Origin: Cytophagales bacterium
GTDB lineage: Bacteria; Bacteroidota; Bacteroidia; Cytophagales; Cyclobacteriaceae
Assembly (NCBI GenBank): GCA_003504855.1
Contig: DNZD01000257.1
Coordinates: forward strand, 1-15,237
Length of the DNA stretch: 15,237 bases
Direction: 5' to 3'
The position numbers were made by a program, and so were the translations under genes. How positions within the stretch are numbered: position 1 is the stretch's first letter; every line of letters starts with the position of its first letter. This document shows, piece after piece, positions 6,729 to 14,200 of this stretch. The notes under the pieces were generated by a model. The model was not told the DNA's origin and made no database searches. It worked only from the letters and a program-made list of their open reading frames with translations.

Positions 6729-7175
6729 ATGGGCACCCTGCACACCAAAAACACCCCTACCTACAAGGCAGTACCCTGGGAATCTTTGTATGCCATCACA
6801 CGCCATTGGCAATCTGATCTGCAGTTTTATCGCGATGAGATCCGATTTCTCCGCAACCTGACTGATAAACGGTTGGTATGGGTTTCTGATGATCAATTGA
6901 TCGTGAAGCTCCGTACGGTGGGCAATACCCTCACCGAACTTACTCTTGAGAGGCAGGAGCTCGAAAAGAAACTAACCGAGCACTTCAAAAGGGTTTCTGC
7001 TGCAGACGCCGCGCGCCTGGATCAGGCCCTCAGTGATTTTCAGATTGAACATGCCTTACTGGAAGAAGACTTCGCCACGTTCACACGCAAATTCAGAAAT
7101 TTGAAAAAATCACTCTTTGTACTTGCTGAACAATCAGTTGAAGGATCTATACGTCATGAGGAGTTTCAAAGTTAG
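6729..7175 (+). CDS. Coiled-coil protein of unknown function
   Basis: A 148-residue protein without signal peptide or membrane segment, so probably cytoplasmic. It is strongly helical: residues 17-46 (ending EIRFLRNLTDK) and 55-89 (LIVKLRTVGNTLTELTLERQ, then ELEKKLTEHFKRV) show heptad-like hydrophobic spacing, and a third helix covers about 92-134. The composition is rich in Leu, Glu, Lys and Arg and has no cysteine. ATG at 6729 is the first in-frame start after the tex promoter region, with an A-rich, SD-less upstream. Its last 20 bases overlap the start of the next gene, suggesting translational coupling with a secreted barrel-like protein. I do not recognise a named family. Confidence 0.72.
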   Translation: MGTLHTKNTPTYKAVPWESLYAITRHWQSDLQFYRDEIRFLRNLTDKRLVWVSDDQLIVKLRTVGNTLTELTLERQELEKKLTEHFKRVSAADAARLDQALSDFQIEHALLEEDFATFTRKFRNLKKSLFVLAEQSVEGSIRHEEFQS

Positions 7176-7716
7176 TCTGCTGTTTTGTTTACTCTTCACG
7201 GCCGCATCCTTGTATGGGCAAACGGAAGTGACATCAAACTCCAGGGTCCGATGGGGCCTTGAGCAGGATGTACTACCCTACCTGACCGGCGGATACTATG
7301 GTGGGGTTTGGGTGGGCAAGTCACACCTACGCGGCAGGTTATTGTTGGCGCGTGTACAAAAGCCTCACCTGATTATACCCGATGGATTTACCAACAATTG
7401 GGTAAGTGCCTATGCTTTGGTCGCCGACCATTATCACCGCGATGATTTGTCGGGGTGGTGGCTTAGTGGCGGACTGGTGTGGTGGCACAACACCATCCAA
7501 AGCAACCTTCAGATTCAAACTGCTACTTACGAAAGTTACATGCTCAATGGCAGCCTTGGTTATTCCTGGAGGTTCGGTAAACACTTTTACTTTACGCCGT
7601 GGGCGGGTATGCACATCCGCGTAGCTGGGGATAACCTGGTGACTGTGGATAGCAAAAGTTTTAAGCCTGCAGTATTAAACCCGGAAGCTTCGCTCAAAGT
7701 CGGTTGGGTATTTTAG
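7156..7716 (+). CDS. Secreted, probably outer-membrane beta-barrel protein of unknown function
   Basis: With ATG at 7156 the product is 186 residues with a clean signal peptide (MRSFK, hydrophobic 7-18, cleavage near YG-Q22). The frame extends to a TTG at 7117, but that would place 13 polar residues before the signal, so 7156 is the start. The mature protein is made of short amphipathic strands rich in Gly, Tyr and Trp (TGGYYGGVWVGKSHLRGRLL; SGWWLSGGLVWWHN; YSWRFGKHFYFTPWAGMHIR) and ends in a strand closing with Phe (LKVGWVF), as is typical of outer-membrane barrels. A histidine cluster (H92, H94, H111) and tryptophan pairs stand out. No family is recognised. It is probably co-transcribed with the coiled-coil gene; its stop lies three bases from the stop of the convergent Gre-family gene. 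Confidence 0.75.
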   Translation: MRSFKVSLLFCLLFTAASLYGQTEVTSNSRVRWGLEQDVLPYLTGGYYGGVWVGKSHLRGRLLLARVQKPHLIIPDGFTNNWVSAYALVADHYHRDDLSGWWLSGGLVWWHNTIQSNLQIQTATYESYMLNGSLGYSWRFGKHFYFTPWAGMHIRVAGDNLVTVDSKSFKPAVLNPEASLKVGWVF

Positions 7717-7719
7717 CGG

Positions 7720-8178
7720 CTACAACACCCGTTCAATGGTGATGAGATTGCCTTGCCAGGAGAACTGATCACCGGCGCGCTTCCCCACCAACAGTTTTCC
7801 GATAGGCGACATTCTGGAAATCACGAAAAACGTATGTTCACCAATTTGTACGGCGCCGATCGGTATTGCGATGAAATAGCGGTGCTGGTTGGTATAAACG
7901 ATACTTCCTGTGGTGACTATTTCGCCTGGTGCCTGTGCGGGGCATTGGTCCAGCAAATTCCTCAAGGCTATTGCGTCTCCCAGTTGCGACCGGCTGTGAT
8001 CGGCCTCTTGCTGTGCCATAGCTCGGGCGGTTTCATATTTGTCGCCCATGCTGCTCTTGGTTTCAGAGGCAGCCGACGCCTGCGCATGGGCAATCGCACG
8101 CTCCACGGTTGATATTCGTTCCGTTACAAACTGATTACATACCGCAAGCAACTGCGATCGGATGGATTGATTCCCCAT
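7720..8178 (-). CDS. GreA/GreB-family protein, Bacteroidota short form
   Basis: A 152-residue cytoplasmic protein. Residues 1-72 form a helical hairpin containing the tip-like segment SSMGDKYETARAM (42-54). Residues 84-152 form the Gre C-terminal FKBP-like domain, with the diagnostic SPIGKLLVGKRAGDQF at 124-139. Gre factors insert a coiled coil into the RNA polymerase secondary channel and stimulate transcript cleavage. Here D46 and E49 have the spacing of the catalytic acidic pair of GreA (inference). The protein is slightly shorter than classic GreA, and relatives are often mislabelled as 3-oxoacyl-ACP synthase. A TTG immediately precedes the ATG at 8178; the ATG is chosen. It starts 4 bases after the OmpA-family stop, making it the last gene of the surface-protein operon. 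Confidence 0.82.
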   Translation of the reverse strand: MGNQSIRSQLLAVCNQFVTERISTVERAIAHAQASAASETKSSMGDKYETARAMAQQEADHSRSQLGDAIALRNLLDQCPAQAPGEIVTTGSIVYTNQHRYFIAIPIGAVQIGEHTFFVISRMSPIGKLLVGKRAGDQFSWQGNLITIERVL

Positions 8179-8182
8179 CAAT

Positions 8183-9754
8183 TTAATCCTGCTGGACTTT
8201 TAATTCGGCGCGTCTGTTCTTGGAGTGCTCCTCTTCAGGGCATTCAACACCATCACTGCATCGGTTCACGAGGAGGGTTTCCCCAAAGCCGGTAGTTTGA
8301 ATCCGGGATGCCCGAATTCCCCTGGCCTCCAGCCAAAGCAGCACCGTATGGGCCCTATTGTCAGAAAGCCGTTGATTGTATTCGGTCGTTCCTTTGGAAT
8401 CAGCGTAAGCGCCAATATGGATCCGTGAATTAGGACGCCGTTTCAACACCTTCAGCACTTCATCCAATTCCGGAAGTTCATCAGGACGAATGGCATACTG
8501 ATCATAATCAAATTGAATCACCACCTTGTCAATGAATTCTTCCTCGAGCACAAAGTCATTCAGGAGATTGCCCTGAAACAAACCATGGGTATTCATTTTG
8601 ATCATTTGCCCCAGGAACCCTTCGCGGATAGCGCGGATGTGGTATTGTTTGTTGGGCTTCACCAGAAAATCATAATGTCCGGTAGCATCGGTAATCACTG
8701 AGTCTTTCTTTCCATCCGATAGGTTTTCAAGAAACACCGTAGCCCGTGCCAATGGCTTTTGTGTTTCATTGGAGTATATAATACCCCGGGCAAACATACT
8801 GTGCTTCCACAGCGGGATAGCCAATTGGACATGTCCGATTCCATGGTTCTTCGTATGGTAGTGAACACTGTCCACGGCACTGTAGCCATCTTTGGAAGCT
8901 GTCAGGATGTATTGTTTATCAAAATCAACCACGAAGTTAAAACGACCCTGTGCGTCGGACTTGACAGAATCCATTCGGTTTCCCTGCCTGTCCAACAGCC
9001 AGACGGTGGCCTGTGGTACAATGGCCTTGGGGCTTTCACGTTCATGCACTTCACCTTGCAGACTGAACGACCGGATCGTAACATGATACAAGTCATCAAG
9101 TCCTGCGCCTCCTGCCCTGTTGGAAGCAAAAATTCCCTTACGGCCGGTGTTATCCAGAACCATGGAGAAATCATCACTCATGGTGTTGAGTGGATAGCCC
9201 ATATTTTGGGGCGCACCATCATGTCGGGGATCCAGGTGGAAGATATCCAGGCCACCAAACCCGCCATGGCCGTTGGAAGCAAACAGAAATGTAGAGTCGT
9301 TGGCCAGGAAGGGGTAAAATTCATCGCCCGGGGTATTAATGGACGGTCCGAGATTCAAAGGCTTATCCCATTTGCCGTTTACCTTAACGGACCGGTACAA
9401 GTCAGTGCCTCCGATTCCGCCCGGCATGTCGGATGCAAAAAACAACGTATCTCCTGAATCAGCGATCCATGGATGACCGATGGAATAATCATCGCTGTTG
9501 AATGCAAAGGGTTCCATTTGGGAAATCTCACCGGTGCCGGATAACCGCGCGAAATACAGTTCCAGGTTGATGCGTCCGTTTCTGGTTACCGGTTTACTAC
9601 CCTTCAGGTTATTGCGGGAGAATACGATCTGAGATCCGTTCTTGTAAAAGGCTACGGGACCATCATGGTAAGGCGAATTGAGGGTGCGCTTGTAGAACAG
9701 GGTCACATCATTTTGTTGCTTCATCTGAGGTCCTGCAAAAAACACATTGAGCAT
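8183..9754 (-). CDS. OmpA-family protein, C-terminal part (PD40 - CarboxypepD_reg - OmpA)
   Basis: The downstream half of the interrupted gene, open from 9838. The first in-frame ATG is at 9754, giving 523 residues with no signal peptide. From that start, residues up to about 225 are propeller blades (DTLFFASDMPGGIGGTDLY, STFLFASNGHGGFGGLDIF, KGIFASNRAGGAGLDDLY). Residues 228-305 and 318-395 are carboxypeptidase-regulatory-like sandwiches (ATVWLLD, ATVFLEN; each with a DA-G turn), and 410-523 is the OmpA domain. In the OmpA domain, D452 (AYADSKGT) and R467 (LSDNRA) have the 15-residue spacing of the peptidoglycan-binding pair of E. coli OmpA. Made from the internal ATG, this piece would start inside the first propeller blade and lack export, so it would not work on its own unless readthrough occurs. 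Confidence 0.72.
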   Translation of the reverse strand: MLNVFFAGPQMKQQNDVTLFYKRTLNSPYHDGPVAFYKNGSQIVFSRNNLKGSKPVTRNGRINLELYFARLSGTGEISQMEPFAFNSDDYSIGHPWIADSGDTLFFASDMPGGIGGTDLYRSVKVNGKWDKPLNLGPSINTPGDEFYPFLANDSTFLFASNGHGGFGGLDIFHLDPRHDGAPQNMGYPLNTMSDDFSMVLDNTGRKGIFASNRAGGAGLDDLYHVTIRSFSLQGEVHERESPKAIVPQATVWLLDRQGNRMDSVKSDAQGRFNFVVDFDKQYILTASKDGYSAVDSVHYHTKNHGIGHVQLAIPLWKHSMFARGIIYSNETQKPLARATVFLENLSDGKKDSVITDATGHYDFLVKPNKQYHIRAIREGFLGQMIKMNTHGLFQGNLLNDFVLEEEFIDKVVIQFDYDQYAIRPDELPELDEVLKVLKRRPNSRIHIGAYADSKGTTEYNQRLSDNRAHTVLLWLEARGIRASRIQTTGFGETLLVNRCSDGVECPEEEHSKNRRAELKVQQD

Positions 9755-9838
9755 GGACTCATTGTCGTTGTGTGCAGAGAGCGATTGATTGCGGATCAGT
9801 ACGTCATGGTTGCGCGCCGAAACAAAAACAACCCCATC

Positions 9839-10351
9839 TTAGAAATACATCGGCGCAAAGTCTGACTGGTCGGAATTAAATGCCGTTGGACGCACCTCAT
9901 ACCGGACACTGTCCTGCATATATCCCGAAAGCTTATCAATAAAATTAAGCTTACCGGCTGTCCGCGCATCAGCAGGTGCCAGGGCCGCATAACGTTCGTA
10001 CCATTGCCTCGCCTCCTCATACTTGCCTTGACGGCTCAGCAACTGGGCATATTGATATACATTATTAGGTAACGGTGATGCCTCCCGGCTTAGCTTACCA
10101 TACCAGGTTGCTGCCTCATCCACCATGTCCAGATGGAGGTAGCATTCCGCAATGCGCTGCGTAGCTTGCTGATGGGTAGAGTCGCGATCCGTCACATGCA
10201 GATAGAGCGTTAGGGCGCTGCGGTAAGCAAGCGATTGGTACAGTATCTCTGCTTTACGAAACGGACTTTGAAACACCCGCGCTACCTGGGTGCTTTGACC
10301 GTTTGCCGCCATTGCACATACCACTAACCATATGATCAGTATTCGATTCAT
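9839..10351 (-). CDS. OmpA-family protein, N-terminal part (signal peptide - TPR)
   Basis: The upstream half of the interrupted gene, 170 residues. Residues 1-19 are a signal peptide (hydrophobic 4-16, ANGQ cleavage region). Residues 31-128 form about three TPR-like helix pairs (KAEILYQSLAYRSALTLYLH, QRIAECYLHLDMVDEAATWY, YQYAQLLSRQGKYEEARQWY). The protein then ends abruptly at SDFAPMYF, just inside the first propeller blade. If translated alone it would be a small periplasmic TPR protein. Its ATG overlaps the PorP/SprF stop by one base (TGATG), which indicates translational coupling. The intact start and signal argue that the interruption is recent or artefactual. Confidence 0.78.
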   Translation of the reverse strand: MNRILIIWLVVCAMAANGQSTQVARVFQSPFRKAEILYQSLAYRSALTLYLHVTDRDSTHQQATQRIAECYLHLDMVDEAATWYGKLSREASPLPNNVYQYAQLLSRQGKYEEARQWYERYAALAPADARTAGKLNFIDKLSGYMQDSVRYEVRPTAFNSDQSDFAPMYF

Positions 10352-11259
10352 CAGAAATATCTTGGAGTTACCACGCCCTTGGCAAATTTCTTCAGCCGGT
10401 ACTGAAGCAACAGTTCATGCGATCCTTGTTCAGCTTGCCGAATGGCGCCCAACGCTGCCGTGAATGAATAGCCAAAACGAAACTGTTCTGTGACCTGAAT
10501 TTCGGTCAGCCAGGAAATTGCCCGCGAGGCCCTGTAAGAGAAACCGAACCAGATCACCTCATCAAAAAGCAGGTTGGCATTAATGTCCAATTCGACCGCC
10601 CGGCTATCTACCCATTTGAACAGGAAATTAGGCTTCAACTTCAATACCCGACTCAGGGTGAATACATAGCCACCATTCACAATCACTGGCACTGTTTGGC
10701 GAATGGTCTCCAGGTCTGCGCCCCGCTGGAAGACGTTATTAACCATGTGGGGCATTGAGATTCCAGCATAAAACCTCGGGGTGTAGTAATAAACTCCGGT
10801 GCCAAGATTTGGCCGGGCTTGCCTGACATCTTGTTGAAATGCCTGATCTACCTGGTAAATATCAAGGCGCGAGTAGTAGGCGCGGTACATACTGAATCCA
10901 GCCTGCACGCCCATGCTGAGCGTGCGGCCACCTGGCAATGGAAGCCGATACGCATATATGCCGTTGATACCGGTTTGATTGATAACCGAAATGTTATCGC
11001 TGACAGCGAGCAACCCCACGGCGATACGTTGGTTGAGCAACGGTGTATGGACCGCAAGACTTTGCGTTGTGGGCGCTCCCGGCAAACCGACGTTCTGAAA
11101 GCGCGTGAGTACGCTGATGTTTAATGCTTCCTGACTGCCCGCATATGCCGGATTAATCGCTAGGCCATTAAACATGTACTGGGACACCATGGCCTGCTGT
11201 TGGGAATAAGCCACACCCGCAGCAACGAAGCCCATGAAGAATAGAATTAATCTCTTCAT
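10351..11259 (-). CDS. PorP/SprF-family type IX secretion outer-membrane protein
   Basis: A 302-residue protein with a signal peptide (residues 1-19, cleavage AYS-Q20), then the hallmark PorP/SprF start (MVSQYMFNGLAINPAYAGS, 24-42) and alternating beta-strands to a C-terminal aromatic residue (GVVTPRYF). The family forms outer-membrane barrels that work with the T9SS. In Flavobacterium johnsoniae, SprF is needed for secretion of the type B cargo SprB, and PorP is a core component in Porphyromonas. The gene lies immediately after a type B surface protein (ATGA overlap, 4 bases) and before the OmpA-family partner (1-base overlap). It is therefore best read as the dedicated helper of that surface protein, not the core PorP of the secretion machine (inference). 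Confidence 0.92.
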   Translation of the reverse strand: MKRLILFFMGFVAAGVAYSQQQAMVSQYMFNGLAINPAYAGSQEALNISVLTRFQNVGLPGAPTTQSLAVHTPLLNQRIAVGLLAVSDNISVINQTGINGIYAYRLPLPGGRTLSMGVQAGFSMYRAYYSRLDIYQVDQAFQQDVRQARPNLGTGVYYYTPRFYAGISMPHMVNNVFQRGADLETIRQTVPVIVNGGYVFTLSRVLKLKPNFLFKWVDSRAVELDINANLLFDEVIWFGFSYRASRAISWLTEIQVTEQFRFGYSFTAALGAIRQAEQGSHELLLQYRLKKFAKGVVTPRYF

Positions 11260-14200
11260 GGATTGCGTTTTAATATAACGTAGCCATTCAAAACACCGCT
11301 GCCATCACCGAGCGATATGCTGTAGAAGTATGTTTCCTCCGGCAATTCCGTGGAACCAATCCCCCGGTTGGCCTGACCCCGCCAGACCCGATCCATGTTG
11401 TTGTATCCCTGAATTTCAAAGACCAGGTTATTATAGCGATCAAAGACTTTCACTTCATTATTGACATAGTAGTCTATTCCATCAATCCGGAGATAATCAT
11501 TGATCCCGTCGCCATTCGGCGAAAGCCCCTGGTACACACGCAGGGGAAGGTCTTCAATTATAATGATCACCGTGCCCGTGCTGCATGCTACCGGATTGCC
11601 ATTGTCGCAAACCTGATACTGGAGGGAATCCACACCCCGGTAGTCCACCACCGACGTGTATGAGAGGCTTCCATCGGCGTTCAACACGGCGGTACCATGA
11701 AGCACATTCCGAACGGGCTTTACATCTACCGTGAGCTTGTCGTTTTCAACGTCACGGTCATTGGCCAGTACATTTAAACCGCCGGGTGTGGCCCGCATGA
11801 TCTTTAATGTATCCCGTACGGCTACCGGCGCATCATTAACAGGGGTTACGGTGATGGTGGCTACGAGTTTGGCGCACAACGAAGGGACCCCATTATCACA
11901 AACTACCACCTCCCAAATGACCGTGCCATTAAAGTCAGGTGCCGGAGTAAAGGTGTAACAGAACTTCACTGAACTAAAAGGCACCAGGGTACCCCCTCCT
12001 GCTATGTTGGTGATGGAGGACAGGGTAACGTCATTGCCATCCGGATCAACAGCGTCAAAACAAAATACCAGTGGTGTATCTTCCGGGGTGGTTGCCGACA
12101 GGGTGCTTCCAGGCAAGGTGTTCACTTCAATTACCGGCGGTCGGTTTACCGGTACCACGGTAACAGTAATGGTCTTGAACACACACTCGGCAGGTAACGG
12201 AATGCCTTGATCACAAATTTCCAACTCAAAGAGATCATCACCCACAAAATTAGGATTGGGTGTATAGGAATATGTACCATTGGCCAAAATCACAACGGTG
12301 CCATGGTCTGGTTGATTGGCTGGCACCGGGCTCACAGATAGTGGCGTTCCATCCGGGTCCTTGTCAGCAGGATCAAATATCTGCCCAGTGACGGGGGTAT
12401 CTCGCAGTGTACTAATCTTCATAGCAGCTACTACCGGCGGGTCGTTCACTGGTTGCACCGTAATGGTAACCTGAGCCACATTGGACAAAACACCTGTATT
12501 GTCTTTAATTACATAAGATATCGAAGCGGTGCCATTGAAGTTGGTCGCTGGGGTGTAGGTCAGATCAGCCTGGTTATTGACAGTCCATGTTCCCTGTGCG
12601 TTAGTAATTGCCTTCTGAACTCCAGGCGCAGCAGGGTCCAGGTCAACAGTTGCCGGATCGGGAAAACCATGGATATCGGTATCGTTACCGCTGATATTCA
12701 ACAGGGTAATTGGTGTGTCTTCAGGTGTTGTTCCTGAGTCGTTGGTAGCAGTGGGTGCGTCCAGAATCAGATTTACCACAATGGTTATCGTCGCCGTGTT
12801 TGATACAGCGCCCAGGTTGTCTTTAACAGTATACGTCCTGGTTACGGTACCATCAAACCCAATGACCGGCGTAAAACTGAGCACAGCGGAGGAAGTTACA
12901 GTCCAGGTACCATGGATGTCTGAAACCGTTTGCTGTTGTCCGGGAGCGACCGGATCCAGGTCAACTGTTGTTTTGTCGATACTGCCATCCACATCCGTAT
13001 CATTGGACGTAATGTCTGGCAGACTGACGGGTGTATCTTCGAAAGTTGAAGCTGAATCATCGACGGCAGTCGGCGCATCATTCACCGGTGTTACCGTAAC
13101 GGTAATGGTGGCGCTGTTGGAGACACCGCCAGCATTATCGGCAACCGTGTAATTGATGGTGGCTGTCCCGTTAAAATTGACAGTCGGGGTGTATGATAGA
13201 TTTGCAGAAGCATCAACCGACCAGGACCCTTGCGCTGTGGATACTGCGGTCTGCCTTCCCGCAACTCCGGGATCAAGATCCACCGTGCTGGCATCTACTG
13301 TTCCATCCACATCGGTATCATTGGAAGTAATCACCGGGAGTAACAGGATCACGTCCTCCTGGGTAGTACCGGCATCATTACTGGCTACCGGGTTATCATT
13401 GACAGAAATTACCGTTATAGTCATCAAAATACCATTAGAGGCAACACCTGCATTGTCCTTTACTGTGTAGGCCCGTGTTGCTATTCCATTATAATTCAAA
13501 GTAGGTGTAAATGTGACCACACCGGAAGCATTTACCGTCCAGGAGCCCTCTGCCGTGATAGCATTTTGTTGAATTCCGTTGGTCAATACATCGAGGTCAA
13601 CGGTTGTTGCGTCAATGGTACCGTCCGCATCCGTATCGTTGGCGGTTGGATTAAATGATATGGATGTATCCTCATTGGTAGAGACCGCATCAGCAACAGC
13701 CACTGGAGGAATATCGCCGGTAGAAGTGGTGTTAGACACGGTGATGGTTATGGTGGCCACGTTTGAAACAGCTGCCAGATTATCCTGTACCCGGTAGGTA
13801 ACTGCAGCATTTCCAAAAAACGCCAGGGTAGGTGTAAACGTAACATCCCCCCCAGTGTTGACCGACCAGTTACCTGAGGCAGTAACAAACGCTGACTGAA
13901 TTCCCGCAGTTGCCGGGTCAAGATCAACGGTTGCAGGGTTAACGGTGCCGTCCACATCAGTGTCATTTCCGGTGACGCCAAATAGGGTAATCGCTGTATT
14001 CAGAAAAGTTGATCCACTGTCATCATTGGCCACCGGTGGATCATTAACCGGCACAACGGTTATGGTATAGGTCCCTGGTGCAGAGGACAAGCCCAGGTTA
14101 TCATTGATTACGTAGGTACGAACGACAGTACCATTAAAATTCAATGCCGGCGTATAGGTAACGAGCCCTGAAGAATTCACCGCAAAAGTACCCTGAGCAT

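Larger units (their letters stand above)
8183..10351 (-). pseudogene. TPR-PD40-OmpA protein gene interrupted by an in-frame TAA
   Basis: The two open frames here are halves of one gene. Both are in the same minus-strand frame, separated by a single TAA at 9841-9839. Removing that stop gives a 722-position protein: signal peptide (1-19), TPR repeats (about 31-128), PD40/WD40-type propeller (about 160-425), two CarboxypepD_reg-like sandwich domains (about 430-510 and 518-600) and an OmpA domain (about 610-722). This is the standard Bacteroidota partner of PorP/SprF. Reading through the stop gives SDFAPMYF-stop-DGVVFVSARNHD, which fits the family's first propeller blade, where I recall a lysine or similar residue. 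An AAA to TAA change is the simplest explanation. No frameshift is needed. It could be a recent inactivating mutation or a sequencing error; the rest of the frame is undamaged. Confidence 0.75.

Noticed and set aside
7117-7155. TTG start at 7117 for the secreted barrel-like protein
   Set aside because: It would put 13 polar residues in front of an otherwise perfect signal peptide beginning at ATG 7156.
8759-9457. 232-residue plus-strand open frame opposite the OmpA-family gene
   Set aside because: It lies fully antisense to propeller and sandwich domains with clear homology; it has no signature of its own and is a shadow frame.
9839-9841. Stop codon recoding (special amino acid or genetic code change)
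   Set aside because: UAA is not used for selenocysteine or pyrrolysine, other genes in the window end normally at TAA, and no recoding element is evident; mutation or sequence error is simpler.
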